This document shows positions 37,293-47,855 of a stretch of DNA of 64,000 nucleotides, in pieces. How positions within the stretch are numbered: the stretch's first letter is position 1; the number at the start of each line of letters is the position of its first letter. Both the position numbers and the translations under genes were made by a program. The DNA lies in the NCBI GenBank assembly GCA_934454635.1, contig CAKSFR010000001.1, positions 203,643 through 267,642 of the forward strand. The letters run 5' to 3'. Origin of the DNA: an uncultured Ruminiclostridium sp. Its GTDB lineage: Bacteria > Bacillota > Clostridia > Oscillospirales > Ruminococcaceae. The notes under the pieces were generated by a model. That model worked only from the letters and a program-made list of their open reading frames with translations, was not told where the DNA came from and made no database searches.

Positions 37293-40248
37293 ATGGCAAA
37301 GAAACTAACCAAACCAATAGCGCTGTTTTTTACGGCATTTACTGTACTTGTGGCGGCGCTGCTGTATTTCGGCGCGCTTGACATAACGACAAGCGCAGAG
37401 TGGAACGGCACCATTGCCGAAAAATTTGACGGCGGCGACGGTTCATCAGCCGAGACAGCGTGCGAAATAGCAAACGACGAACAGCTCGCTCGCCTTGCAC
37501 AGCAGGTGAACAGCGGCGAAGCCTATTCAGGCAAATTTTTCAAGCTGACCGCCTATATCGACCTCGGTGGAAATGAATGGACGCCGATAGGTGGAAGTTG
37601 GAATTGCTTTGAAGGTACATTCGACGGCAACGGGCATACCGTGTCGAACTTCATAATAAATCTGGAAGATGGATACATAGGTCTGTTTGGATATAACAAC
37701 GGAACAATAATGAACCTCGGCGTTGAAAAGGCTGAGATAACCGGAAAAGATTTTGTCGGCGGCGTGTGCGGAGATAATCGCGGCACGATTATGAACTGCT
37801 ATAACACTAGTGCAGTCAAAGGAGAATCTGTTGGCGGCGTGTGCGGAGAAAATTTCGGCACGATCAAGAACTGCTATAACACCGGTGCGGTCAAAGGAGA
37901 ATCTATTGTTGGCGGCGTGTGCGGATTTAACTATAGTAAGATTCAGAACTGCTACAATGCCGGCACGATCAAAGGAGAATCTAATGTTGGCGGCGTGTGC
38001 GGATATAATGATTTGCGCGGCACGATTCAGAACTGCTATAACACCGGCACGGTCAAATGAGAATCTAGTGTTGGCGGCGTGTGTGGATATAACAATGGCG
38101 GAACTATCACCAACTGCTATTACAACAAGGATATCTGCGCGGTCGGAGGAATAGATGGCGGCGATGCTGATGGCTCTGCAACGGGACTTACCACATTACA
38201 GATGACTGACGGCAAGGCTCTTGAAACAATGAAATTTGATTCGGATGATTCGGAATGGAGAAAAAAGGCTAACGATAAGGCAAACGGCATTGCATATTAT
38301 CCAAACCTGGCTGTATTCGCAGACGACGCACCCTCAGTAAAATACGAAACCAAGATTGTTATCGAGCCCTCCAACAAGGACGCAGAATACAAGTACGGCG
38401 ACGAAGTAAAATTCAACGTTTCGGCTCTCGTAAAGTTTGACGGTATGGCTGATTTTGCGGCAGATAACACCGCAGCCACAGAAAGCGAGGGCAGCTTTAA
38501 AATAACTGTTGACGGTGATACCGTTGTTGACAGCACGGGTATTTTCGATAATACCACAACTGAAGGTATCATTCCTTCGATAAATGTCGTAGGCAACAGA
38601 ATATTCACACTTGAATATGACGGAACAAACTCCAAATATATCGCAAGCGGCGAAGCGACCTGCAAGGTTAATATCGAAAAGCTTGACCTTTCTGCGGAGA
38701 AAATTGACTTCACACCTCCGACGAATCTGATATTCGACGGAAAGACGAAATCCGCTTCGTTCAGCGGAAAATCGGGCGTTGGCGAAATCAGCGCGAAATA
38801 TTACTTGAACGGCGTTGAAACCCAGCCGATAAACGCAGGCACTTATGCGGTAAAAATCGACGTTGCCGAGGGCGACATTTACAAGTCGGCGACCGACCTG
38901 ACAAGCGCAGACTGGACGTTCACTATCGAAAAGGCGACCGCGCCCGCGGTAAAGGTGAACGAGACTAGAGCGCCTTGGAACAAGAACGGCAGCCGCAAGT
39001 TCACTATCACAGGACTTCCCGAAAATCATGGCGGATTTATCGGAGGAAAAGCGACCGTTACCGAAAACAGCGACAACATTATCGGCAATACCGCTTCATT
39101 CAGCGGCGGCGTTCTCACCTACACATTAAACAAGCTGACCGCTGCGGATCTTGGCAAAACGGCGACGGTAGAGCTTGAAATCGAAACCGAAAACTACACG
39201 ACATTCAGCGTGACCGTTGAAATTACAGTCACAAAAATGACGCTTATCGCGCCGACGAACGTGCGCGTACGTTCTGATGACGGACGGCTCGTTATAAGCT
39301 GGAGCGAGATTGAAAACGCTGAATTTTACCGTGTTCAGTGGCTTGACGGAACGCACGGTAGGTCAGACGAAAAATCTTTCTTACGGCGTTAAGAGCGTTG
39401 TCAGCGGAGAAACATACACATACAGAGTTCTCGCGGGCGATGAAAGCTCGTACGGACCTGCTTCGGCGTCGGCTTCCGCGACATATTCGGCTGTTCCGAA
39501 GAACGTGAAAGCGACTGCGGAAAACAAGCGCGCAACACTCACATGGAACAAGGTAACCAACACTTCGGGATACCGTGTTCAGATGCTCAAAAACGGCGTA
39601 TGGTCGACGGTAGGAACTCCTGCGGCGAACACCCTTGTTGTGAAAAATCTCACCAACGGGACGAAATATTCGTTCAGAGTTCTCGCGAAATCGGGCGGAG
39701 TATGGAGCATAGCTTCTGCGGTCGTTACGGCGACTCCGAACCCAATTCCCACGAACGTTTCTGCTGCGGCGGGAAATAAAAGCATAACGCTGATATGGGA
39801 TAAACTGAACGAGGCTTCGGAATACCGCGTTCAGATGCTCAAAAACAACGCATGGACGACTATTGCACTTCCCACGGTGAACACATACACCGTGAAAAAT
39901 CTTACGAACGGAACAACGTATTCGTTCAAAGTTCTCGCGAATGTTGACGGCAAGTGGAGCGTGTCGTCGGTCGTTGTTACTGCAAAGCCCGACCTTATCC
40001 CCGCTAACTTCAGAGCGGTTGTGGCTGGCAAGTCCATAACGCTCAGATGGACAGCGCTTTCAGGCGCGACGAGATACCGCATACAGCGGCTCAGCGACAG
40101 CACATGGTCAACGATCGGTTATGCTGGTGGAACGAGCTTTGTCGATAAGAATGTCGAAAGCGGAAAGAGCTATTCCTACAGAATAATCTGCTTCGACGGA
40201 ACGGCATGGCACACGCCCTCGGCGGCGATTACGGGGAGTCTGAAATAA
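37293..40248 (+). pseudogene. GLUG-repeat and fibronectin III surface protein, broken by a stop and a frameshift
   Basis: The frame encodes a signal peptide (IALFFTAFTVLVAALLYFG), about five GLUG-type repeats (VGGVCGxNxGTIxNCYNT, positions 37750-38120), Ig-like beta domains and about four fibronectin III modules at the C-terminus. A TGA at 38058-38060 interrupts the fourth repeat where the others have GGA (Gly), with the same frame open on both sides. Near 39,350-39,380, inside the first fibronectin module, the frame shifts by one. Without these it would be about 985 residues with no LPXTG anchor. GGAGG precedes ATG 37293, and a strong terminator follows. Probably inactive, or expressed only as a truncated secreted form. 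Confidence 0.85.
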
Positions 40249-40262
40249 GGTATAAAATCAAG

Positions 40263-40300
40263 AACAGGCGTACAGTTTTAGCTGTGCGCCTGTTTTTTTA
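40263..40300 (+). terminator. Terminator of the surface-protein gene
   Basis: AACAGGCGTACAG pairs with CTGTGCGCCTGTT (one mismatch) around a TTTTAG loop, followed by a long T run. Confidence 0.9.
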
Positions 40301-40356
40301 AAAGATAAGGAATAATGCTTTGTTTATTAGGGCAATGTCACATAATTATTGACGTT

Positions 40357-41148
40357 TCACTCCATCAGCTTTTTCAAATACATCAATATTGCTTTTTCGC
40401 CGACTGTCTTTTCGACCGAGAAATTCGTTTCCGATATATCGAACAGAAGACAGCCACAGTGTCCCTTGAAGGTCGGAAAGCTGACTATACGCAGATATTT
40501 GTCTATCTCGGGGCTGTAATCAACTATTTCAAGTGTCTCGCCATACAGCACGGAATGTTCGTAGCTGCGCAGCCATTTTAAATCAATGTTTGCAAAAATG
40601 CTCCCGAATGTGTTCCCGATAAGTACGTCCAGCGGGTATCCCTCCAACTTTGCGAGAGCCTCGTTTCCATAGCGGAATATCCAATCCACAGCCTGACTTT
40701 CCTCGTTGAATATCATCTCAATATCCGCAAACGCAATAGGAATATTATCAAAACACTTATAGTGTCGGTGATATTCTTCGTTGTCAACGGGATTGTCGTT
40801 GTCTGCAAGCGAATCTATAATGACGCGCTGTTTTTTATGGTACTTCTCCATTATCTCCCTACGGTGCTGCGTAGCATATTCCAAGGATTCACCATTTGAC
40901 AGAGTGATAAGCTTACCTACATTATGGATAGCCATTGCAGAAACGAGGCAGCCGCGGGTTATTCTTATAAAATCCTCGCCGAGTATATCCTGAAACTCCG
41001 CAAACGTCATACGCGTCTTGAGTACGCTTCCATCTGAAAGGTGGATAAATGCGTCTTGCTTCTTCATAGAAATATACAATATACTTCTTTCAGAAATATC
41101 ATAATGCTTACGGTCGGATATGAATGAAATGGTTTTTTCGGTGTTCAT
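40357..41148 (-). CDS. LytTR DNA-binding protein with C-terminal PAS-like domain
   Basis: 263 residues in reversed order from usual: the LytTR domain is N-terminal (about 1-105; ILYISMKKQDAFIHLSDG, FIRITRGCLVSAMAI), then a PAS-like sensor (about 130-240; FADIEMIFNEE, YPLDVLIGNTFGSIF). There is no receiver domain, so it is a one-component regulator with a built-in ligand sensor. AAAGGAG precedes the ATG. The target is unknown; it is a single gene convergent with the surface-protein gene. Confidence 0.85.
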   Translation of the reverse strand: MNTEKTISFISDRKHYDISERSILYISMKKQDAFIHLSDGSVLKTRMTFAEFQDILGEDFIRITRGCLVSAMAIHNVGKLITLSNGESLEYATQHRREIMEKYHKKQRVIIDSLADNDNPVDNEEYHRHYKCFDNIPIAFADIEMIFNEESQAVDWIFRYGNEALAKLEGYPLDVLIGNTFGSIFANIDLKWLRSYEHSVLYGETLEIVDYSPEIDKYLRIVSFPTFKGHCGCLLFDISETNFSVEKTVGEKAILMYLKKLME

Positions 41149-41329
41149 TCGCTAACTCCTTTAATATCTGATATTAACAATATATTGATAAGCGACCCCG
41201 CCGAATAATGTATGTGCGGGGACATTTCGCCCGTTGCATTTATTATACCACTGATTCAGAAATATTGCAAACAAAAATTAACCGGAACATATTGAGATCA
41301 CTGAGATGTCAATAGCGTTTAAAGCACTA

Positions 41330-43654
41330 TTATCCTACCGCCCTTTCAATAATCGTTACTGTTCCCGAAGCGCCGTCAACTCTTATTCTGTCGCCTGTTT
41401 TCAGAACTCCCGAAGCATTCTGGCAGCTGACTACAGCCGGGATTCCCAATTCTCTTGCAACTATAACCGCGTGAGAAAGAGGAGCTCCGATGTCCGTTAC
41501 AATAGCAGCCACCTTGGGAAATACCTTTACCCATCCGATATTTGCGGCGGGTATAACAAGAATCTCACCTTTCTGCAGCTCTCCCGACTGATTGATTGAT
41601 GTCAAAACTCTTGCGACGCCCTCTGCTTGTCCACAAGAGCCTGCAACTCCTCTGATTGCGTCCGCTTTTTCATCGGTGCCTGTCACGCCGTATTTATAAA
41701 ACCCGCCTGCACCTCCGCTCTGCTGCCACTCCTCGGGAGTGAATCTGCCGCAGATGATGCTTGGGAAATTTGGCATGGCAAGCTGCGCGCTATAGTTTCT
41801 GCGCCTTTCTTCTATCTTATCTGCCGGAGTCTTTTCACCTTTGAGATATGCCACTATCTCATCAATATAGAGCATGAATATATCATCGTCAAGACCCGTA
41901 AGACTTCCCGCCTTTAGGATAAATTCCCTCAACATACAGAATAATCTGAGAGAGTCGCTTCTTATGATTTCTCTGCAGTAAACTGCATTGCTGTATTTTT
42001 CAAGAGTGCTTTTGAGCCAGCCTGTCTTTTTAGGATAAAGCTCCGAAAACTCTTTTACTGCCTCTTCAAAACGCTTTTCCTGTTTTTTCTTGAGTTCATA
42101 CGCATCTATTCCCGATTTTTTATATTCACGGATAACATTGTCCGGAAATTCGGGATCCTCATAGGGATAAGGGAGCGCAAGCTCCATTTCATCGGTGTGT
42201 CTGTGTCCATAGCGGAAGATATATTCCTCCCTCGTTATCCTCTCGTTTATCATATCGTCCACTGCAAGGAGAGTGCCAAGGCTTTCTATGCTTCCGTTTC
42301 CTGAACAGTTTGAAAGCAGCCTGTCCGTAAGTTCTACGGAGCATATCTTTCTTATCTTCTCCCTTGTCTGAAACAGGGGCTTTACGGAAAGGCTTGTTGC
42401 TATTGCCGACAAGGTTCTGGTAAAAAAAGGCTCGCAGCGTTCATTCCATATCATGCAAAGCTCCTCTGTGCTGTCCGCATGACGGATGTCCTCGCATATC
42501 TTCCCCGCTATGTATGGTATACGCTTTACAAAATCCTTGCCGTATTCATTTTTGTCCTTCTTTTTAATAAAAGCAGACTTTATCACACCGCCTATCTTTC
42601 TAAGCAGTATCTTCTTGTCATACGGGTAGATGGGTATATCGACCCCTTCCGGAATGCCCCCTGCAAGCTCTGAAAGAGTTTTGTATGCCTTTTCTCTGCT
42701 CATACCGAAAGAACAGAGAACGGAGCATAATCCGCTTATGTTAAGATAAAGCTGACCGCAGACTGCGGATATGAGCGGTATCCCAAGAGTATTTCCTATG
42801 CTCTCTATCATGCCGTAGGTGACGGGGGAAACCGGACGAAGAAATATTTCTCCAACATTTGTTTTTGAAAGCAGCAAATTGCCGCAAAGTGAATCGTTTA
42901 TGATAAATCTGCCCTTATCGTTTGAAAACAGGGTGGTTATTGGTCTCGCCTGGAGAATATATGGCTTGTTCCCATATACCGCCCACTCTATATCCTGAGG
43001 ACAACCGTAAAGGGTTTCTATCTTTCTTGCAAGTCTCATAATCCTTTTTGCATAGGGTCTTATCTCATCGCTGCCGCTATACTGTGAGGAAAGAACATTG
43101 ATGGTGAATTCTCCGTCGCTGCCGCTGCCCGATACAAGAGTTTCGCCCTCACCTCTTACAAAGTTTCCTGCCATAACAGCTCTATCTGCCGAAATGGGAT
43201 CTGCTGTGAAAACAACCCCCGCATACTGCGGCGATATAAACCTCTGGATAATAACTGCGATTTTTCCCCCTACTTGACTTCGGTTATCTGCATATACGGA
43301 CACTCTCTCGCTCTTTGCAGAGTCGGCTACTTTTTTCACTGCGTCCATTATGTTGGCAGTCTTTATGTCGGTAAGTGTCTCATACGCTCCTGCAAATGAC
43401 GCTTCTTTTCCGTCCTCACCTATGGCAGACGAGCGGACCGCATAGGTGTGTTTTGTCGGAAGCATTGCAATAAGCTCCGAAAGTTCCTTCCGAGCGTCTT
43501 CGCTGAGCACGCAGTTCTCAAACGCCTCAGCCGCTATGGCATAACCCTCGGGAACAGGGAGTTTTGCTTTTATCATTCTGTGAAGAGAATCGGCTTTGCC
43601 CCCGAAATGAAGATTTTTTTCTTGTGGTATAGCGGACAGTTTGTAAATATACAT
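41330..43654 (-). CDS. PEP synthase/rifampin phosphotransferase-like protein
   Basis: 774 residues. The N-terminal ATP-grasp domain of the pyruvate phosphate dikinase family (FGGKADSLHRM, AVRSSAIGEDGKEASFAGAYET, GVVFTADP) is followed by a long middle domain, and a C-terminal phosphohistidine swivel domain with GAPLSHAVIVARELGIPAVV (phosphorylated His). It lacks the PEP-binding barrel of true PEP synthase. That order, ATP domain, substrate domain, His domain, is the layout of rifampin phosphotransferases, somewhat shorter here than their usual 860 or so. The substrate may be a drug or an unrelated small molecule. It is encoded 20 bases after a TetR regulator on the same strand. Confidence 0.85.
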   Translation of the reverse strand: MYIYKLSAIPQEKNLHFGGKADSLHRMIKAKLPVPEGYAIAAEAFENCVLSEDARKELSELIAMLPTKHTYAVRSSAIGEDGKEASFAGAYETLTDIKTANIMDAVKKVADSAKSERVSVYADNRSQVGGKIAVIIQRFISPQYAGVVFTADPISADRAVMAGNFVRGEGETLVSGSGSDGEFTINVLSSQYSGSDEIRPYAKRIMRLARKIETLYGCPQDIEWAVYGNKPYILQARPITTLFSNDKGRFIINDSLCGNLLLSKTNVGEIFLRPVSPVTYGMIESIGNTLGIPLISAVCGQLYLNISGLCSVLCSFGMSREKAYKTLSELAGGIPEGVDIPIYPYDKKILLRKIGGVIKSAFIKKKDKNEYGKDFVKRIPYIAGKICEDIRHADSTEELCMIWNERCEPFFTRTLSAIATSLSVKPLFQTREKIRKICSVELTDRLLSNCSGNGSIESLGTLLAVDDMINERITREEYIFRYGHRHTDEMELALPYPYEDPEFPDNVIREYKKSGIDAYELKKKQEKRFEEAVKEFSELYPKKTGWLKSTLEKYSNAVYCREIIRSDSLRLFCMLREFILKAGSLTGLDDDIFMLYIDEIVAYLKGEKTPADKIEERRRNYSAQLAMPNFPSIICGRFTPEEWQQSGGAGGFYKYGVTGTDEKADAIRGVAGSCGQAEGVARVLTSINQSGELQKGEILVIPAANIGWVKVFPKVAAIVTDIGAPLSHAVIVARELGIPAVVSCQNASGVLKTGDRIRVDGASGTVTIIERAVG

Positions 43655-43674
43655 CGCAGTTTACCTCCCTGTTA

Positions 43675-44250
43675 TCAGTCTAAATATCTGTTTATGTTTT
43701 CTTCTACGAATCTATGGAGAGTATCATCATCGCAAAGGTCAATGCCGCACCTCTCTTTCATATCCTTGTGGCGGATAACTGCAAGCTCGTGCATGGAAGA
43801 AATCTGATATGCTATCAAGCGACATTCATTCTCACTTTTCCTGTTGCCGAAATGTGCCTTTATGAAAGCAAAGCTTCCGCTGTCTGTGCCTATTTCCCTG
43901 TTCATAAGAACGTATTTTGTTATCGCCTTAGCGAGATTGAAGTGAGTAAGCATCATTTTCATAGCTTCAAAGTGTATCTCTGTCAGCTTGCAACGAGGAG
44001 AAAGTTCCCCAGCTATTATCTCGTTGAATGTGGGATTTGCCAGCCTTGCACGTTCACGAATGTTTTTGAACACCTCAAAAAGCAGGGCTTCCCTTGAGCC
44101 GAAGCAGTAATTTATCATTGCAAGATTTACTCCAGCCTCTTTTGTTATGGCTCTTGATGTGACTTCAGACGGATCGTTGCACTCTGTCATGAGCTTTTCT
44201 GCAGCCTTCAGTATGGCAGCCCTTGTGACCTCGATATTTCTTTTATCCAT
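43675..44250 (-). CDS. TetR family transcriptional regulator
   Basis: 191 residues. The N-terminal helix-turn-helix (ITKEAGVNLAMINYCFGSREAL) and an all-helical ligand domain. It is the first gene of an operon with the PEP-utilising enzyme and lies directly behind a promoter with an inverted repeat, so it most likely represses its own operon until a ligand, perhaps the enzyme's substrate, binds. GGAGG precedes the ATG. Confidence 0.9.
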   Translation of the reverse strand: MDKRNIEVTRAAILKAAEKLMTECNDPSEVTSRAITKEAGVNLAMINYCFGSREALLFEVFKNIRERARLANPTFNEIIAGELSPRCKLTEIHFEAMKMMLTHFNLAKAITKYVLMNREIGTDSGSFAFIKAHFGNRKSENECRLIAYQISSMHELAVIRHKDMKERCGIDLCDDDTLHRFVEENINRYLD

Positions 44251-44266
44251 AATGCTCCTCCGAATA

Positions 44267-44314
44267 ATTAAACGTGTTTAATTGAATTATAACACCTTCT
44301 TCCCTGTTTGTCAA
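44267..44314 (-). promoter_or_regulatory. TetR operon promoter and operator
   Basis: Minus strand: TTGACA (44309-44314), 17-base spacer, TATAAT (44286-44291). Three bases downstream lies ATTAAACGTGTTTAAT (44267-44282): perfect seven-base arms around two bases, placed to block transcription start. Confidence 0.85.
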
Positions 44315-44327
44315 GATTTTTTTCTAA

Positions 44328-44440
44328 GGAAGCACTAAATAAATCGCGGCACGCATCTTGCTTGCATATTTTCCGTAATCTTGCACGAAAACGAAAAATC
44401 TGTCTGCGCAATCTGCATACACGATTTAATCAGCACTTCC
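44328..44440. mobile_element. Family A miniature element, copy A4 (internally deleted)
   Basis: 113 bp: both ends of family A with about 65 bp missing from the middle. CTAA flanks both sides. It lies between the TetR promoter and the MATE remnant. Confidence 0.85.
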
Positions 44441-44493
44441 CTAAATTTGTCATGTAATGTTATGTCATTGACGAAAATTGAGATTGAAAACAG

Positions 44494-44522
44494 TTGAAAC
44501 GGGTGGTGATATGTGATATAAT
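44494..44522 (+). promoter_or_regulatory. Promoter of the MATE remnant
   Basis: TTGAAA, 17-base spacer, TATAAT. Confidence 0.6.
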
Positions 44523-44578
44523 GAGCTACTGAAAGCGGTTAATCTGCTATAAATTTTCAAACTGAATCGAGATATTGT

Positions 44579-45551
44579 ATGTTTACCAACAAAGGCCTGC
44601 GCAATTTAATTATTCACTGTTTATTGAACAATTCCTGCTAATGTTCGTAGGAATTGCAGATACTTTCGTTGTCAGCTTTTCCAGCGAGTCTGACGTTTCC
44701 GGCGTTTCGCTTGTTACATCATTTAACACCGTACTTATATTTCTGTTCATGGCGCTTTCTTCAGGCGGAGCTGTAATTATCAGCCAGTACATTGGATGCG
44801 AAAAGTCCGACAGCGCATCGCGCTCAGCAAGTCAGCTTTTAATGATTTCCACAGTGATTTCCGTAGCAATGACAATTCCGATAATTCTGTTCCGAACACC
44901 GCTTCTGCAGCTTCTATTCGGAAAAATCGAGCCTGATGTCATGAACGCCTGTGATACATATCTGCTTATCACCACACTTTCGCTTCCCACACTTGCAATT
45001 TACGACGCGGGAGCCGCGCTATGCCGCAGTATCGGCAAAACCAATGTGACCATGTACAATATCCATAGCGTCAAATATTATCAATGTTGCCGGTAACTGC
45101 ATTGGCGTGTTCCAGCTTCATCTCGGGGCAGCGGGCGTGGCATATCCTTCACTGATTTCCTGCATTATTTCCGCTTCTGTCTATCTTGTGGAATATACTG
45201 ATATTTGCGCTTACTCCGCTTATTGTTCACTATTCAGCCATTTCTCAAGAAGCAAAAGACTTGGTCGTTTGGCTTGTGCTTATAAACAATATCTTTAATG
45301 GATTGGCGTATCCGTTTGCCGGCTCTCTTGGAAATGGACTTCGTGCAGCGGGCGATGTCAAGTTTACTATGATCGTTTCTATCACACTGACAATTGCTGC
45401 ACGCTTGTTATTCTCAGCTTTGTTCGGACTTTGGCTGAACTTTGGAGTTATCGGTGTCGCTATCGGCATGAGCATTGATCTTGTGTTCCGCGGTGCAATA
45501 TTTATACGGAGATATAGGTCGCAAAAATGGACAAAATTTCAACTGGTCTGA
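44579..45551 (+). pseudogene. MATE family efflux transporter, frameshifted and truncated
   Basis: Pieces in three frames make up one MATE protein: MFTNKGLRNLII from ATG 44579, then LFIEQFLLMFVGIADTFVVS in the next frame (to about 45070), INIVNVAGNCIGVFQLHLGAAGVAYPSLISC, and finally ILIFALTPLIVHYSAISQEA to GGAIFIRRYRSQ. At least three frame changes are needed, and the sum, about 320 residues, is well short of the usual 450. It is dead, although its promoter survives. Confidence 0.85.
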
Positions 45552-45704
45552 GCAAACACCAGCTTGGTAATTAAACGTCTGACTGTTGCCCAAAATATAG
45601 AAGTTCTATAAAAAGTGATTAGAGTAGAAAGTTTTTGGAAAATTGAATAAACAAAATGAAAACGCGAAGCTACATAGTTCTTTCGGAATAATCATGTAAA
45701 AGTG

Positions 45705-45733
45705 TTGATTTGTTTGTTAAAATGTGATATAAT
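45705..45733 (+). promoter_or_regulatory. Promoter of the LytTR two-component operon
   Basis: TTGATT, 17-base spacer, TATAAT, 30 bases before the response regulator start. Confidence 0.8.
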
Positions 45734-45763
45734 AAACAAAGTATATAACAGGATGTGATTTGA

Positions 45764-46471
45764 TTGAATATTGCGGTTTGCGATGATGAAAAGATAATTG
45801 TAGATGATATTGCGGCGAAGCTGACCTCTCAATGCGGTGATTGTCGGATCATAAAGTTTTTCTCCGGAGAACAGCTCCTCGAATCGACATTCGATTTTGA
45901 TATGATCTTTTTGGATATTGAGATGAGCGGAATAAATGGTATGAATACAGCGATTTCTTTACGCAAAATGGGCTATAACGGCGTAATTATCTTTCTTACA
46001 AGCCATTTGGAATATATGCAGGAAGCGTTTAAGGTAGGCGCGTTCAGATATCTCGAAAAGCCGATTGATAATGAGAAATTTAACGAGGCGTTCTCCAATG
46101 CGAGGTACGATATTTTAAACACAGAGCACATTATATTTAATGAAAAGGGTCAGAATTTATGTATAAAACTTACCGATATCGTTTACTTGGAAGCATACGG
46201 AGACGGAACATATATTTTTGTTAAGGATGAGAGTGTATACGATTCAGCCAGACCGCTCAGATACTGGCAGGAACAGGTCGGAAGCGAACATTTTTATCGT
46301 ATACACAAATCGTTTATTGTATCTTTTCTGTATGTCAGCAGCATTTCAAATGACGGAAAGGCAGTTCTGAGGTGCGGCAGAGAGCCGTTGGACATTTCGC
46401 GCAGAAATCTTGTTCCGTTTAAAGCGGCTTTTTTCAATTACATAAAGAAATACGCAAGGATAATGGCATGA
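45764..46471 (+). CDS. LytTR family response regulator
   Basis: 235 residues. The receiver domain (NIAVCDDEKIIVDDIAAKL; phospho-Asp in DMIFLDIEMSGINGM; Lys in EKPID) is followed by a C-terminal LytTR DNA-binding domain (IVYLEAYGDGTYIFV, FYRIHKSFIVSFLYV). It starts with TTG. Its stop overlaps the ATG of the GHKL kinase (ATGA), and the pair matches the AgrA/AgrC and ComD/ComE type used in peptide sensing. Confidence 0.93.
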   Translation: MNIAVCDDEKIIVDDIAAKLTSQCGDCRIIKFFSGEQLLESTFDFDMIFLDIEMSGINGMNTAISLRKMGYNGVIIFLTSHLEYMQEAFKVGAFRYLEKPIDNEKFNEAFSNARYDILNTEHIIFNEKGQNLCIKLTDIVYLEAYGDGTYIFVKDESVYDSARPLRYWQEQVGSEHFYRIHKSFIVSFLYVSSISNDGKAVLRCGREPLDISRRNLVPFKAAFFNYIKKYARIMA

Positions 46472-47763
46472 TGAATATTGCATTGAATTTTGTGAACGGC
46501 TTTGTTGAATTTGCACTTGAGTTTTTAAAGATTTTTCCGCTGATGTTTTTTGTGTTTAAATTCAATGTAAAATCTGCAAAAATGATATTTGCGGGAGCAG
46601 TATTTGCGATTGCTCTTATGACTGCTGCCGCTTTTGGGAGCATTGAAGCTGTATATGCTTATATTGCCGTTGGGTTCACGGCGTTTATTCTTAAAGGAAA
46701 AAATCACATTTTAAGCACCCTTACGGCGTACTTTGCAATATGCATACTTGATATGCTGAATGCGGTTATATGGTCGCTGATAGGCAAATGCTCATATGAA
46801 ATGCTTGCGGAAAACAGGGGAACAAACCTTGCTATAAATGCGGTAAGCCTTGCGGCAGTGATACTTGTCTGCATAATATCTTTTGCATCTAGAAGAAAAT
46901 CAGATTTCGATTTAAAGAAAATAAGCCCGGTATATTTTCTGCTTATAATATTCGGAGAACTTTCAATGCTGGGATTTATAACAGCTTTTCAGCTCGGAAG
47001 CAGCGCGATAGACGGCACGGAAAATTTTATGTCGGTCGTATTAACAGTCGGAAGCATAGTATTTTTAATTGTTTCTTTCTTTTTGATGATAAACCTTGTT
47101 TCAAAAAAGCACTATAAGGAACTGTCCGAGATAAATGAAAAAATAATCGAAGAACGCGAAAGATATTATTTATCGCTGCTTAAAAAAGATGAGGAGACGC
47201 GAAAATTCAGGCATGATATAAATCATCATCTCAATTGTATGCGAATTTTATTCGATAACGTGCGTTATGACGAGCTGCATGATTACTTTAATAAAATCGG
47301 TGCGAAGATCGAAGAACTGCGCCCTGAAATTCAGACTGGAAACGATATGCTTAGCGCTATTTTAAGCGATATGGCTGAATGTTATCCGACAGTGACTCTT
47401 TGTATTGATGGAAAAACGCCTAATTCGCTCTCCCTTTCAAATGCAGACATCTGTACGATTTTTTACAATTTGTTCGATAACGCTTTCGCGGCAGCGGAAA
47501 AAACTCAAGAGAAGAAAGTAACTGTATCGCTGAAAGTGTTAAATGACAGTCTATATGTCGCGGTTGTTAATACTGTTTCACATAAAGTCAAAATTGTGGA
47601 TAATACGTTAGTCACCGATAAGCAGGACAAAACCAAGCACGGCTACGGCGCGGCAAATGCACGCGAATGTGCCACCCAAAACGGTGGCGCGCTCACATTT
47701 GATTGTACAGATACGCATTTTACCGCGGAACTGATTATACCTCAGGCAGCCGTTTACCACTGA
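46468..47763 (+). CDS. GHKL sensor histidine kinase, AgrC-like
   Basis: 431 residues. About six hydrophobic helices fill residues 1-215. The dimerisation helix has the phospho-acceptor His in FRHDINHHLNC; the ATPase domain has CTIFYNLFDNAFAAAEK (N box) and HGYGAANARE (G box). It has no separate extracellular domain, as in peptide-pheromone receptors of the AgrC type. Coupled to the LytTR regulator. A small 14-codon ORF with a strong ribosome site lies downstream. Confidence 0.92.
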   Translation: MMNIALNFVNGFVEFALEFLKIFPLMFFVFKFNVKSAKMIFAGAVFAIALMTAAAFGSIEAVYAYIAVGFTAFILKGKNHILSTLTAYFAICILDMLNAVIWSLIGKCSYEMLAENRGTNLAINAVSLAAVILVCIISFASRRKSDFDLKKISPVYFLLIIFGELSMLGFITAFQLGSSAIDGTENFMSVVLTVGSIVFLIVSFFLMINLVSKKHYKELSEINEKIIEERERYYLSLLKKDEETRKFRHDINHHLNCMRILFDNVRYDELHDYFNKIGAKIEELRPEIQTGNDMLSAILSDMAECYPTVTLCIDGKTPNSLSLSNADICTIFYNLFDNAFAAAEKTQEKKVTVSLKVLNDSLYVAVVNTVSHKVKIVDNTLVTDKQDKTKHGYGAANARECATQNGGALTFDCTDTHFTAELIIPQAAVYH

Positions 47764-47792
47764 AAACCTGCCGTTCACCGAAAAACTATTGA

Positions 47793-47840
47793 AAAATAAA
47801 TCGGTTTGTGTTATAAATTGACATGAACCGATTTTATTTT
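47793..47840 (+). terminator. Possible terminator of the two-component operon
   Basis: AAAATAAATCGGTT (47793-47806) pairs with AACCGATTTTATTTT (47826-47840), a long A-T rich stem with a T-rich right end. Confidence 0.6.
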
Positions 47841-47855
47841 GGGAGGTGAATAAGG

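Noticed and set aside
38058..38060. In-frame TGA as a recoded (selenocysteine or Trp) codon
   Set aside because: The other repeats have GGA (Gly) at this position, no SECIS-like hairpin is apparent, and the gene also has a frameshift further on; simple mutation explains it.
37750..38120. Regularly spaced repeats as a CRISPR array
   Set aside because: The repeats keep one reading frame and encode GLUG-type protein motifs; spacers are not unique sequences.
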